Below, one piece after another: positions 17,905 to 27,208 of a stretch of DNA of 64,000 nt (the stretch's first letter is position 1; each line of letters starts with the position of its first letter). Position numbers and translations under genes: made by a program. The notes beneath the pieces were generated by a model. The model saw nothing but the letters and a program-made list of their open reading frames with translations. It made no database searches and was not told the origin of the DNA. Source of the DNA: Erythrobacter donghaensis (GTDB lineage Bacteria > Pseudomonadota > Alphaproteobacteria > Sphingomonadales > Sphingomonadaceae); contig NZ_MUYG01000010.1 in the NCBI RefSeq assembly GCF_002155425.1, positions 496,001-560,000 on the forward strand, in the 5' to 3' direction.

Positions 17905-19289
17905 AACGTCTGGTCGTCATCTCGAACCGTGTCGCTGTGGCCAAGGCCCGCGGCGCTGCCGGAGCCCAGGGCGGGCTTGCCGGCGCGCTCAATTCCGCGC
18001 TCAAGGATCGCGGCGGAATCTGGTTCGGCTGGTCGGGGCAGGAGAGCGAGGATCCTGCCGGCAGTATCAACCTGCAACGCCACGAAGGTGTCACCACCGC
18101 GACGATGGATCTGCCCGCCCGCGACGTCGAGGAATATTACAACGGCTATGCCAATTCGACCTTGTGGCCGCTGTTCCATTACCGGCTCGACCTGACCGAG
18201 TACGAGCGCGAGACGGGCAGGGGATACGAGCGGGTCAATCAGCGCTTTGCCGATGCCGTGGTGCCGCTGATCGAGCCCGATGATCTGGTGTGGGTGCACG
18301 ACTATCACCTGATCCCGCTGGGCGAGCGGCTGCGCGCGCTTGGAGTGACCAACCGGATCGGGTTCTTCCTCCACATTCCCTGGCCGCCCACCCGGCTGTT
18401 CGTCTCGCTGCCGTTCCACGAGAGGCTGGTGCGCACACTGCTGGAATACGACCTGATCGGCTTTCAGACGGACGAATGGCGCGGCAGCTTCCTGCACTAT
18501 TGCAGCAAGGAACTGAGCGCCGAGGTCGACGAGGAGACGGGTACGATCAACTTCGAAGGCCGTTCAGTGATCGCGCGCACCTATCCGATCGGCATCGATT
18601 GGGAGCACTTCCAGGCGCAGGGCAACATGGGCGAAGCGCGCAACGCGCACCAACGGCTACTGTCTTCCACCCGCGACCGCACCGCGATGATCGGAGTGGA
18701 CCGGCTCGACTATTCCAAGGGCCTGCCCGAGCGGATCGACGGCATCGGGCGGTTCTTCGACCAGCACCCGGAGCGCGTGCGAGACCTCGTCTTCATCCAG
18801 ATCGCGCCGCCCAGCCGCGAGGATGTGAAAAGCTATCAGGACATCCGGATGCTGCTCGAACAGAAGACCGGGCAGATCAACGGCGCGCGCAGCGAAGTCG
18901 ATGTGGTGCCGATCCGCTACGTCAATCGCGGTTATTCCCATGCCGAACTCTTCGGCTTTTTCCGCGGATCGAAGATCGGGCTGGTGACGCCCTTGCGCGA
19001 CGGGATGAACCTGGTCGCCAAGGAGTATGTCGCAGCGCAGGACCCAAAGGATCCGGGCGTGCTGATCCTGTCGCGCTTCGCCGGGGCGGCGGAGCAGCTC
19101 GGGCTGGATGGCAAGGGCGCGGTGCTGGTCAATCCCTACAGCCCCGATGACATATCCGACGCGATCCTGCTGGCGCTCGACATGCCGCTGGAAGAGCGCA
19201 AGGCCCGCTACGAAGCGATGATCGGCACCATTCGCGACGACAATGTCCAGACCTGGACAGACCGTTTCTGCACCGATCTTGATGCCTGA
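17901..19289 (+). CDS. otsA: Trehalose-6-phosphate synthase, apparently with ATA start
   Basis: This GT20 enzyme joins UDP-glucose and glucose 6-phosphate. The catalytic domain shows WFGWSG, VWVHDYHLIPLGERLR, IGFFLHIPWPP, VDRLDYSKGLPERI, TPLRDGMNLVAKEYVAAQ. The first conserved strand (KRLVVISNRVA, whose Arg binds the sugar phosphate in OtsA) is encoded upstream of the first standard start, GTG at 17937. The frame there offers only ATA at 17901 or CTG at 17910 after an in-frame stop at 17892. GGAG at 17888-17891 is 9 bases from the ATA but too close to the ATG of another frame. I therefore start at ATA, overlapping the GH15 stop as ATAA; 462 codons. Confidence 0.9.
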   Translation: MKRLVVISNRVAVAKARGAAGAQGGLAGALNSALKDRGGIWFGWSGQESEDPAGSINLQRHEGVTTATMDLPARDVEEYYNGYANSTLWPLFHYRLDLTEYERETGRGYERVNQRFADAVVPLIEPDDLVWVHDYHLIPLGERLRALGVTNRIGFFLHIPWPPTRLFVSLPFHERLVRTLLEYDLIGFQTDEWRGSFLHYCSKELSAEVDEETGTINFEGRSVIARTYPIGIDWEHFQAQGNMGEARNAHQRLLSSTRDRTAMIGVDRLDYSKGLPERIDGIGRFFDQHPERVRDLVFIQIAPPSREDVKSYQDIRMLLEQKTGQINGARSEVDVVPIRYVNRGYSHAELFGFFRGSKIGLVTPLRDGMNLVAKEYVAAQDPKDPGVLILSRFAGAAEQLGLDGKGAVLVNPYSPDDISDAILLALDMPLEERKARYEAMIGTIRDDNVQTWTDRFCTDLDA

Positions 19290-19294
19290 CGCTT

Positions 19295-19310
19295 GCCGGG
19301 CTTCCCCGGC
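19295..19310 (+). terminator. GC-rich hairpin after the trehalose operon
   Basis: GCCGGG, loop CTTC and CCCGGC form a perfect 6-bp stem five bases after the otsA stop. No T-run follows, so it may be a 3'-end stabiliser or a weak terminator. Confidence 0.3.
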
Positions 19311-19396
19311 GACGCTGCCAACGTCGGGACAAGCTGCCCCCTAATTGCGTTGCAAATCACCTTTGCGGGGCTAAGCTTCCGGCTTGGGGGACCGGA

Positions 19397-21487
19397 ATGT
19401 TGAATGATCGGCTTGCGACGGCGTTGCCTGCACCCGAAGTGATTGCGCGGATTTTTGGCGAGTTCCGGCTCGAAACGGCAAGCGGCGCTCCGCTCCTGCG
19501 CAGCAATCGCCGCGGGATGCTGCTGATCGGCCTGCTATGCCTGCAACCCGATCGCAGCCTTTCCCGCGAGATCGTGTGCCAGCTGTTATGGCCCGACCGT
19601 TTCCATGCCCAGGCCAAGGCGAGCTTGCGGCAATGCCTGCTCGATCTGCGGCAGCATTGCGAGAATGAAGGCTGCGGCCATCTGCTGACTGTCACCCGCA
19701 CCACAGTCGCGCTCGATCGCGCGGTTTTTCGCTCGGACCTTTGCTTGCTGGAAGACAGTCTGGCCGAGGGCAAGGGCGATGCGGCAGCCGAATTGCTCGA
19801 GACGATCGGCACGCTGCCGCTGCTCCAGGCGGAATCCTTTAACCCGACCTATGATCGCTGGCTGGCGATGAAGCGGCAGGAGGTCGATGCGCGGCTGCGG
19901 CAAGGGGTTGCGCGGCTGGTGTCCGATCTGCGCAACGCGGGCGAGCCCGAGGCCAGCGCACGGCTGAGTGCGGTAGCGCAGGCGCGCTATCCCGTCACGC
20001 GCGGGCTGGCCGATATCGCACTGGCCGTGCTGCCGTTCGATCAGATCGATCAGCTTGGCGGCGATTTCTTTCTGGCCGAGGGCGTAACCGATGAACTGGT
20101 GTCGCGGCTGGGCAAGCTGGAAGGCATCATGCTGGCCGGGCGCACGTCGGTGCTGGCGGTTGCGGCGCGCGGGCAGACGCTCACAGAAATGGCGGCGAGC
20201 CTCAGGGTCACGCATCTGGTCGAAGGCGAGGTGCGGCGCACGGCGGAAGGCATCACGGTCAGGATCGCTCTGATCGAAGGCGCCACCGGCACTGAAATAT
20301 GGGCCGACCGGATCGCTGGATCGATCGACGACTTCTTTGAATCGCGCAAGCTGATCGGCAACAATGTCATTGCTGCGATCTGCCGGGTTCTGGGGCTGAC
20401 GCTGTCGCCTGCGCCGATGCGGCGCATGACTGCCAATCGCACCGCCTATGCGCTCTATCTGCAAGGCCGCTCGCTCGTCCGGCGCTCGATGACGGACGGC
20501 GCGGCGGCGAAGTCGGTCGAGCTGCTGGAGGAGGCCCTCGCGCTCGACCCCGACTTTGCCGAATGCTGGACCATGCTGGCCGACGCCCATATCCACAATG
20601 CGGTCTACACCCCGTGCCTCGACCGGCTCGAACGCTCGCGCAAGGCATCGGAATGCGCGCAGCGGGCGGTCGCGCTGGATGCGGGGCAGGGCCATGCGCT
20701 GGCGATCCAGGGGTTCCACGAATGGACGCAGATGAACCCGGCCGGCGCGCTCGATCTCGCGTTCGAGGCCTATGCCCGCGAACCGCGCAATGCCGATGTC
20801 GCGCTGCGGCTGGGATCGTCGCTGCTCTATGTCGGCCGCACCCGCGCGGCCTTGCCCTTTCTTGAGGCCGGGATCGAACAGGACCCGGTCTATGGCCGCA
20901 ACTACGTGCTGCTGGCGAGCGCCTATTTCAATCTCGGGGAGATTGACCTGGCGCTGAGCGCCGCGCAGCGCACGGTCGATCTCGGGATGCCGGGGATGTG
21001 GCTCGCCGTGTTCGAGGCTGCCAGCGGCGCGCGCGAAAAGGCGGTCGAGACCTATTATGCCCAGCGGATGCTGATGAACACCGTCATCGTCCCGCCCGCT
21101 GGGACCGAGCCGATGAGCGATGCGGTGCGCGATGCCTATTGGCATATGGCGGCCAAGGCGATCTGCAGCGGCGATGCGGCGGCCCGCGCCGCCTACTGCG
21201 CGATGCTTGACGGGCTGCACCAGACCATGCCCGACCCGCACGATCCCACGATCGCTTTTCCGGCCATCTGGATGGGCCATGCCGAGCTGGTGATGAAGAT
21301 CTTCCGCGAGCGGATCCACCCGGCCAACGTGTTCGCCCTGATGAACCTTTGGGCCGATGTCGAGCCGATGAACCGGACCCGGCTGCATCCCGGCTTCATG
21401 GATTTTGCCGAGGATATCGGCCTTGTCGAAGCGTGGGAGCGCCACGGCTGGCCCGATCTGCTGCCCGCCGACCCGCGAGAGGCCTGA
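19397..21487 (+). CDS. Winged-helix/TPR transcriptional regulator (SARP/CadC-like architecture)
   Basis: The 696-residue soluble protein combines an OmpR/SARP-type winged-helix DNA-binding region at residues ~18-110 (FGEFRLETASGAPLLRSNRR, LLWPDRFHAQAKASLRQCLL), a bacterial-activation-like helical segment, a TolB/adenylate-cyclase-associated domain near residues 210-330 (ALAVLPFDQ, LAEGVTDELVSRLGKLEGIM) and a C-terminal half of tetratricopeptide-like repeats (AAKSVELLEEALALDPDFAE). No membrane segment or kinase is visible. This layout is common among alphaproteobacterial regulators without an assigned ligand. The next gene, a secreted hypothetical protein, may be a target, but that is a guess from position. 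Confidence 0.8.
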   Translation: MLNDRLATALPAPEVIARIFGEFRLETASGAPLLRSNRRGMLLIGLLCLQPDRSLSREIVCQLLWPDRFHAQAKASLRQCLLDLRQHCENEGCGHLLTVTRTTVALDRAVFRSDLCLLEDSLAEGKGDAAAELLETIGTLPLLQAESFNPTYDRWLAMKRQEVDARLRQGVARLVSDLRNAGEPEASARLSAVAQARYPVTRGLADIALAVLPFDQIDQLGGDFFLAEGVTDELVSRLGKLEGIMLAGRTSVLAVAARGQTLTEMAASLRVTHLVEGEVRRTAEGITVRIALIEGATGTEIWADRIAGSIDDFFESRKLIGNNVIAAICRVLGLTLSPAPMRRMTANRTAYALYLQGRSLVRRSMTDGAAAKSVELLEEALALDPDFAECWTMLADAHIHNAVYTPCLDRLERSRKASECAQRAVALDAGQGHALAIQGFHEWTQMNPAGALDLAFEAYAREPRNADVALRLGSSLLYVGRTRAALPFLEAGIEQDPVYGRNYVLLASAYFNLGEIDLALSAAQRTVDLGMPGMWLAVFEAASGAREKAVETYYAQRMLMNTVIVPPAGTEPMSDAVRDAYWHMAAKAICSGDAAARAAYCAMLDGLHQTMPDPHDPTIAFPAIWMGHAELVMKIFRERIHPANVFALMNLWADVEPMNRTRLHPGFMDFAEDIGLVEAWERHGWPDLLPADPREA

Positions 21488-21699
21488 AAGCCGCACGAAT
21501 TGACGCTTTTTTGACGGTCGCCCCGATTGACCGCACCGGCTCTGCGGGGCCATTCCTTCCTCACCGAAACTCGCTGCAACCAAGCTCCTTTCAACAGCGC
21601 GCCAACCACCTGGTCTGGCGCGTGCGGGGACGCTTTGCCGGCGCGGCCCTCGATCATGAGGCCCGGCGGCGGATGCGGCGCAACAGGGGGGAAATACCG

Positions 21700-22143
21700 A
21701 TGAAGACGATCAGACTGGCCCTTGCCGCCATCACCATGACTGTGCCCTTTGCCGCTCCGGCGGCAGCGCAGGAGGCACCGCTGGTGCCCGGCGAATATGT
21801 GCAGATGAACGGCATCGTCGTCGAAGACGGGCCGGGCGGCCTCAAATATGCCGAATGGCTGGCGACCGAATGGAAGCGCTTCAACGAATATTCGAAGTCG
21901 CAGGGCTGGATCACCGACTACGGCATCTACAGCAATGTGAATGCGCGCGCAGGCGAGCCTGATCTCTACCTCGTGGTCCAATTCAAGAGCCTGCCCGATG
22001 CCGCCGAGCAGGAGCGCCGCGACCGCGCCTTCGACGCATGGTCCAAGACCACCGTGCAGGAACAGTTCGCCGCCAGCGGCAACCGCTCGGAATATCGCGA
22101 AGTGATCAGCTCGATGCTGCTTCAGGAATACAAGCCGCGCTGA
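21700..22143 (+). CDS. Secreted conserved hypothetical protein
   Basis: A 147-residue protein begins at an ATG preceded by AGGGGGG. The signal peptide is KTIRLALAAITMTVPFAAPAAAQ with likely cleavage after AQ. The mature part is acidic, rich in Tyr, Glu and Trp (YAEWLATEWKRFNEYSKSQG, PDLYLVVQFKSLPDAAEQ) and ends YREVISSMLLQEYKPR. The fold resembles dimeric alpha/beta-barrel (EthD/NIPSNAP-like) proteins only in general pattern. The function is unknown. Confidence 0.75.
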   Translation: MKTIRLALAAITMTVPFAAPAAAQEAPLVPGEYVQMNGIVVEDGPGGLKYAEWLATEWKRFNEYSKSQGWITDYGIYSNVNARAGEPDLYLVVQFKSLPDAAEQERRDRAFDAWSKTTVQEQFAASGNRSEYREVISSMLLQEYKPR

Positions 22144-22165
22144 CGGGGGGACGCGCGGCCTAGAG

Positions 22166-22204
22166 CTCCGGCGGGTGATAATACGACCCGATCGCCCGCC
22201 GGAG
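22166..22204. terminator. Perfect 10-bp stem between hypothetical and MFS genes
   Basis: CTCCGGCGGG pairs with CCCGCCGGAG across a 19-base loop, about 22 bases after the preceding stop. No T-run is present. It probably ends or protects the upstream transcript before the transporter pair. Confidence 0.4.
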
Positions 22205-22268
22205 TTCGTCCACTGACATTCGCTGGGGAGAATTTCGCCATGGCTACGCCATTGCCCGAGCTTGCACC

Positions 22269-23591
22269 ATGAGCGTTGCGATCCCGGTCACAGCCGCGCA
22301 GGCGCGCCCGCCGCTGCCTGCCCTGTCCGAACACAAGATCGCACGCTTTGCCGCGATCATCGTGCTCTATTTCCTGCAAGGCGTTCCGCTTGGTCTCGTG
22401 CTGGTGGCGCTGCCGGGCTGGCTGGCCGAGAACGGGGCCACGCCGCTGCAGGTCGGCGGCTTTGTCGGCATCGCGATGCTGCCATGGTCGACCAAGCTGC
22501 TGAACGGGCTTGTTATGGACCGCTTCACCTTCAAGCCGATGGGCCGACGGCGCGGATGGATCCTGCTCGCACAGGGCCTGATGGTGGCCGCGCTGATCGC
22601 GATGGCCGTCGTTGCGCCCGGCGTGAAAGACATCGCGCTGCTGACCGGCTTCTGCTTTGTCCTCAACGTCTGCGTCACCTTTGCCGATGTGGCGGTGGAC
22701 GGGATGGCGGTCGACATCGTGCCCGATGACGAGCGCACTGCGATCAACAGCCTGATGTTCGCCAGCCAGAGCTTCGGTATCGCCGTGTGCAGCTTTCTGG
22801 CCGGGCAATTGCTGGCTTCGGGCACGATGACGCAAATGGCACTGGTGCTGGCGTCGATGGTCGCCTGCGCGTCCGCTTTCGTCGCGCTGTTTCGTGAGCG
22901 GCCCGGCGAACGGCTGCTGCCCTGGACCGCAGGGCAGGCCTCGCCCGAATGCGAAGCGCGGCAGAACTCCGCTTGGTGGCCGATCCTTTCGGGCGTGGTG
23001 CGATCGGTGATTGCGCCGCGCACGCTGCTGTTCCTGCTCGGCACCGGCTGCGCCTGCGCGGGCTTTGCCTTCATCGATGCCGTCAACCCGACGCTGGCAG
23101 TGCAGCATCTTGGCTGGACGAGCGAGCGCTATTCCAGCCTGAACGCGCTGCTCAGCCTGATCGCCGCGGGCTTTGCTCTGGTCACTCCGATCCTGCTGGT
23201 CCGCTGGTTCGGCCTGCGCCGCACGATCATCGGCCATTTCCTCGCCATTGCCGCGCTGGCCGCGCTGGCGGGAGCGAGTTTCGCCGGGTGGCAGGGCGAT
23301 ACCCTGTTCATGGCCCTGACCGCGAGCATCTATGTCCTGAGCGTGCTGCTAACCGTGCTGCACATCGTGTGGGCGATGCGGATCAGCAATCCCGCGATCG
23401 CCGCCAGTCAGTTCGCGCTGTTCATGGCGGTGCCCAACCTTGCGCGATCGATCATGTCGGGCAATTCGGGCTGGGTCGTCGAACATGGCGGCTATGCGAC
23501 GACCTACGGCGTGGTGGCCGGTATCGTCCTGCTGGGACTGGTGTTCTGCCTGCTCGCACGGGTCGGCGACGAGCGGCAATTGCCCGCATGA
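22269..23591 (+). CDS. MFS transporter, AmpG-like
   Basis: This 440-residue protein has about 12 membrane helices. Features near the N-terminus (YFLQGVPLGLVLVALPGWLAENG, LPWSTKLLNGLVMDRF) recall AmpG/muropeptide-type MFS permeases, and a long central hydrophilic loop holds a Cys/Glu-rich region. No substrate can be assigned; muropeptide transport is only one option. It starts with ATG, and its stop overlaps the next transporter's ATG as ATGA. Confidence 0.82.
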   Translation: MSVAIPVTAAQARPPLPALSEHKIARFAAIIVLYFLQGVPLGLVLVALPGWLAENGATPLQVGGFVGIAMLPWSTKLLNGLVMDRFTFKPMGRRRGWILLAQGLMVAALIAMAVVAPGVKDIALLTGFCFVLNVCVTFADVAVDGMAVDIVPDDERTAINSLMFASQSFGIAVCSFLAGQLLASGTMTQMALVLASMVACASAFVALFRERPGERLLPWTAGQASPECEARQNSAWWPILSGVVRSVIAPRTLLFLLGTGCACAGFAFIDAVNPTLAVQHLGWTSERYSSLNALLSLIAAGFALVTPILLVRWFGLRRTIIGHFLAIAALAALAGASFAGWQGDTLFMALTASIYVLSVLLTVLHIVWAMRISNPAIAASQFALFMAVPNLARSIMSGNSGWVVEHGGYATTYGVVAGIVLLGLVFCLLARVGDERQLPA

Positions 23592-24952
23592 GCAAGGGCC
23601 CCGCGACCCCGCCGTCTGGCGGGCTGCAAAAGCGCCTCGGCCTGCCCTTTGCCATCGCGATCATGGCCGGATCGGTGATCGGCGCGGGCATTCTCAGAAC
23701 GCCGGGCGTGGTTGCCAACGAGGTTCCCGTGATGTGGGCGGCGCTGGCGGTGTGGGCGCTGGGCGGGGCCTATGTGCTCCTGTCGGTCAATGTCGCGTCG
23801 GAGCTCACCACCGCGCTGCCGCGTGCAGGCGGGATCTATGTTCCGGTGCGCGAGGCCTTTGGCGACAGCATGGGGCTGCTGGCGGGTTGGGCGATCTGGG
23901 TCGGCTACGCGGCGGGCGGCGCGGCGCTGGCGCTGGCCTTTGCCGAATTCCTCGCCTTTGCGGTTCCCGCCGCGTCGGAATGGACAGCAGTGATCGCCGT
24001 GATCGCCCTGCTGGCAGTGACCCTGTTCAACTGGCTGGGGGTCGAGGAGGGCCGGATCGCCACGATCACCGCCCTTTTCATCAAGCTTGCGCTGCTCTGC
24101 GGGATCGTGGTGGCGGCCTTTGTTGTCGAGATGCCAGCAGCACCCGCCGCCGCCAGTCCGCGCGAGGCGCTGTCTGCCGGGGAAGCGGCGATCGGCTGGG
24201 TGGCTTTCGTCACCGCCTTGCAAATCGTGCTCGGCGCCTATGACGGATGGCAGGGCCCGGCTTTCTTTGCCGAGGAGGACAAGGACCCGGCTCGCAACAT
24301 CCCGCGCGCCTTCTTCACCTCGGCTTTGCTGTTGCTGGTGGTCTATCTCGGCATCAACCTGTGCGTTTTCACCGTGATCGATCTGGCAAGCCTGCGATCG
24401 GCGGATCTGCCGGTGGCGCTGGTGATCGAGGCGCTGCTGGGGCCGACCGGCATGAAGGTGACCGGGCTGGCCGCCGCCACCATGGCGCTGCTGACGCTCA
24501 ACGCACTGGTGATGACCCATCCACGCATCCTCTACGGCATGGCGCGCGACGGGCTGTTCCTGAAAAGTGCGATGCTGGTCAATGGCGGCGGCACCCCGTG
24601 GGTCGCGCTGCTGATCGGGACCGCGGTGCCGATCCCGATGATCCTGACCGGCGCCTATGTCTTCGTGTTCAAGATTCAGGTCGCGACGGGGGTGTTTGCG
24701 GCGATCCTCTACAATGCCTCCTACTTCGCCCTGCGCCTGAAACGCCCGCACATGAAGCGCCCCTTCCGCGCAATCGGGCACCCCGTGCTGCCCGGCCTGA
24801 TTCTGGGGATCACGATGGCGCTCTTCGCCGCGGTGGTTATCGCCGATCCGGTGAGCGGATTGTGGGTGGCGGGACTGATCGGCGTCAGCATTCCGGTCGG
24901 CCTTCACCTGAGCCGCGAGCAGCGCAGCGCAGCTGCGGCGATAGCCTCGTGA
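23588..24952 (+). CDS. APC superfamily amino-acid permease
   Basis: The 454-residue secondary transporter has about 12 membrane helices. The substrate-binding glycine motif of APC transporters is present in helix 1 (MAGSVIGAGILRTPG), with NWLGVEEGRIATIT in the middle and FFAEEDKDPARNIPRAF in the conserved cytoplasmic loop. It is translationally coupled to the MFS gene by an ATGA overlap, so the two carriers are likely co-expressed. The substrate is probably an amino acid or amine. Confidence 0.88.
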   Translation: MSKGPATPPSGGLQKRLGLPFAIAIMAGSVIGAGILRTPGVVANEVPVMWAALAVWALGGAYVLLSVNVASELTTALPRAGGIYVPVREAFGDSMGLLAGWAIWVGYAAGGAALALAFAEFLAFAVPAASEWTAVIAVIALLAVTLFNWLGVEEGRIATITALFIKLALLCGIVVAAFVVEMPAAPAAASPREALSAGEAAIGWVAFVTALQIVLGAYDGWQGPAFFAEEDKDPARNIPRAFFTSALLLLVVYLGINLCVFTVIDLASLRSADLPVALVIEALLGPTGMKVTGLAAATMALLTLNALVMTHPRILYGMARDGLFLKSAMLVNGGGTPWVALLIGTAVPIPMILTGAYVFVFKIQVATGVFAAILYNASYFALRLKRPHMKRPFRAIGHPVLPGLILGITMALFAAVVIADPVSGLWVAGLIGVSIPVGLHLSREQRSAAAAIAS

Positions 24953-24981
24953 TCGCATCGGGGCGGCTCACCACCACGACG

Positions 24982-25047
24982 TTTCGATAATTCTCGAATT
25001 TTCGCTTGACCCTGCCTTCGTGTCCGATATTTCGATATTCATCGAAA
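24982..25047 (+). promoter_or_regulatory. Twin ArsR-type operators and ars promoter
   Basis: A perfect inverted repeat TTTCGAT-ATTC-ATCGAAA (25030-25047) lies just before arsR. A second, imperfect copy, TTTCGATAATTCTCGAA, starts at 24982. Between them is a plausible -35 TTGACC at 25006, with a -10-like TATTTC at 25028 that overlaps the second operator. The pattern suits autorepression by the dimeric ArsR encoded next, released by arsenite. Confidence 0.7.
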
Positions 25048-25057
25048 GGTGGGGGCC

Positions 25058-25402
25058 ATGGCCGAAAACAACATGCCTGTATGGGCGGTCGATGCGCTGG
25101 GGGCGCTCGCCCACGAAACGCGGCTCGCGGTGTTCCGCGCGCTGGTGGTGGCGGGGCCGGACGGCATGATCGCGGGCGCGATTGCCGAGCATTGCGGCGT
25201 TCCGCCTTCCACGATGTCGCACCACCTCGCCACGCTCGAACGGGCAGGGCTGGTGCAGTCCGAACGCGAGAGCCGCCTGATCCATTACCGCGCCGACTTC
25301 GACGGGATGCGCCGCCTGCTCGCCTTCCTGATGGAGGACTGCTGCCGGGGCCTGCCCGAAATGTGTGCCGACCTTGGGGCAGGGCTCGCCTGCGATGGGT
25401 GA
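25058..25402 (+). CDS. arsR: ArsR-family arsenite-responsive repressor
   Basis: The 114-residue SmtB/ArsR winged-helix repressor reads [18 protein letters not shown] and [21 protein letters not shown] (recognition helix). The classical CxCxxC of E. coli ArsR is absent. Instead, Cys95, Cys96 and Cys103 lie in a C-terminal helix ([12 protein letters not shown]), much like the Cys95/96/102 arsenite site of Acidithiobacillus ferrooxidans ArsR. ATG is preceded by AGGTGGGGG; an in-frame GTG lies 9 bases upstream. It overlaps the efflux gene by 8 bases. The repressor should leave its twin operators when As(III) binds. Confidence 0.93.
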   Translation: MAENNMPVWAVDALGALAHETRLAVFRALVVAGPDGMIAGAIAEHCGVPPSTMSHHLATLERAGLVQSERESRLIHYRADFDGMRRLLAFLMEDCCRGLPEMCADLGAGLACDG

Positions 25403-26450
25403 TGCCGCCACATCGCTCGGCCTGTTCGAGCGTTACCTTTCGGTCTGGGTGCTGCTCGCCATTGTGGCCGGGCTGGGCCTTGGCCTTGCCGCGCCCGCTG
25501 CGGTCGGCGTGCTGGCGGGGCTCGAATATGCCTCGGTCAATCTGGTCGTCGCAGTGCTGATCTGGGCGATGATCTTTCCGATGATGGTGGGGGTCGACTT
25601 CGGCAGCATCCGCGACATTGGCAAGAAGCCCAAGGGGCTGGTCATCACGCTGGTCATCAACTGGCTGATCAAGCCCTTCACCATGGCCGCACTGGCGGTG
25701 CTGTTCTTCGATTACCTCTATGCGGGCCTGCTGCCCCGCGCCGACGCGCAGGAATATATCGCCGGGCTGATCCTGCTGGGCGCAGCACCCTGCACCGCGA
25801 TGGTGTTCGTATGGTCGCAGATGACCCGCGGCGATCCGGCTTACACGCTGGTGCAGGTGTCGGTGAACGACCTCATCATGATCGTCGCCTTCGCCCCGAT
25901 CGTCGCGCTGCTGCTCGGCGTGACCGAGATCGTGGTGCCGTGGGAGACGCTGCTGCTGTCGGTGGCGCTCTATGTCGTCATCCCGCTGGTGGCCGGCGCG
26001 CTGACCCGTGCCCGCGTGATTGCCAGTCACGGCGGCGACGCAGGCGCGGTCGATGCCTTTACCGCAAGGCTCAAGCCGTGGTCGGTGATCGGCTTGTTGG
26101 CGACGGTGGTACTGCTGTTCGCCTTTCAGGCCGCAACGATCATCGCCAACCCCTTGCTGATCGCCCTGATCGCGGTGCCGATCATCATCCAGTCCTATGG
26201 CATCTTCGCTGCCGCCTATGCCTGGGCCTATATGTGGCGCGTGCCGCACGCGATTGCGGCGCCGTGCGCGCTGATCGGCACATCGAACTTCTTCGAACTG
26301 GCGGTTGCGGTCGCCATCGGGCTGTTCGGCCTGTCGAGCGGCGCCGCGCTCGCCACGGTGGTAGGCGTGCTGGTCGAGGTGCCGGTGATGCTCTCGCTGG
26401 TGGCCTTCGCCAACCGCACCCGCGCCCGTTTTCCCGGAGAGCCGGCATGA
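25395..26450 (+). CDS. acr3: Arsenite efflux permease ACR3
   Basis: The 351-residue inner-membrane arsenite exporter of the ACR3 (BASS superfamily) group has ten helices. The essential Cys sits in [17 protein letters not shown] and the conserved Glu in [14 protein letters not shown]. The ATG used overlaps arsR and matches the family's N-terminus. It is driven by the proton motive force. It forms the effector of the operon with ArsR and ArsH; an arsenate reductase gene is not present in the cluster. Confidence 0.95.
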   Translation: MGDAATSLGLFERYLSVWVLLAIVAGLGLGLAAPAAVGVLAGLEYASVNLVVAVLIWAMIFPMMVGVDFGSIRDIGKKPKGLVITLVINWLIKPFTMAALAVLFFDYLYAGLLPRADAQEYIAGLILLGAAPCTAMVFVWSQMTRGDPAYTLVQVSVNDLIMIVAFAPIVALLLGVTEIVVPWETLLLSVALYVVIPLVAGALTRARVIASHGGDAGAVDAFTARLKPWSVIGLLATVVLLFAFQAATIIANPLLIALIAVPIIIQSYGIFAAAYAWAYMWRVPHAIAAPCALIGTSNFFELAVAVAIGLFGLSSGAALATVVGVLVEVPVMLSLVAFANRTRARFPGEPA

Positions 26451-27208
26451 CCGACTACACCCGCCTGCGCCCGTTGCCCGACCCGGCGCATCTGCCTGCG
26501 CTGAAGCCCGAATATGCCCATGCCCGCCCGGCGCTGGGCCTCGGCCCGATGGACCCGCCGCCGCGCGTGCTGCTGCTTTATGGCTCGTTGCGGGAGCGCT
26601 CTTTCTCGCGCCTCGCGGTGGAGGAAGCGGCGCGGCTGCTGCAATTCTTCGGCTGCGAGACGCGCATCTTCGACCCTGCCGACCTGCCTTTGCCCGATCA
26701 AATCGCGGGCGACGATCACCCGGCGGTTCACGAATTGCGCGAACATTCCCTGTGGTCCGAGGCGCAGGTGTGGTGCAGCCCCGAACGCCACGGCACCGTC
26801 ACTGGGATCATGAAGGCGCAGATCGATCACCTGCCGCTGGCCTATAAGGGCCTGCGCCCGACGCAGGGCCGCACGCTGGCGGTGATGCAGGTGAGCGGCG
26901 GATCGCAGAGCTTCAACGCGGTGAACAGCTTGCGGATTCTCGGGCGCTGGATGCGGATGTTCACCATCCCCAACCAGTCCTCGGTCGCCAAGGCCTATGC
27001 CGAATTCGACGAGGCGGGGCGGATGAAGCCCTCGGCCTATTACGACCGGATCGTCGACGTGATGGAGGAACTGGTGCGCTTCACCGTGCTGCTGCGCCCC
27101 CATGCGGATATGCTGGTGGATCGCTATTCCGAGCGTGTGGAGCAGGACGCGCCGGTCGAGACCCCGGCGGACGAGGCGGGGATCACTCGCGCAGCCATTC
27201 AGCGGTGA
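26447..27208 (+). CDS. arsH: ArsH NADPH-dependent FMN oxidoreductase
   Basis: ArsH is a flavoprotein that oxidises trivalent organoarsenicals and reduces various acceptors. The 253-residue protein shows the flavodoxin-like FMN site [20 protein letters not shown], the [21 protein letters not shown] region and [20 protein letters not shown]. It begins in an ATGA overlap with acr3. Its last 26 bases overlap the convergent rlmJ gene. Its presence suggests exposure to methylated arsenicals or a general redox role in this operon. Confidence 0.95.
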   Translation: MTDYTRLRPLPDPAHLPALKPEYAHARPALGLGPMDPPPRVLLLYGSLRERSFSRLAVEEAARLLQFFGCETRIFDPADLPLPDQIAGDDHPAVHELREHSLWSEAQVWCSPERHGTVTGIMKAQIDHLPLAYKGLRPTQGRTLAVMQVSGGSQSFNAVNSLRILGRWMRMFTIPNQSSVAKAYAEFDEAGRMKPSAYYDRIVDVMEELVRFTVLLRPHADMLVDRYSERVEQDAPVETPADEAGITRAAIQR

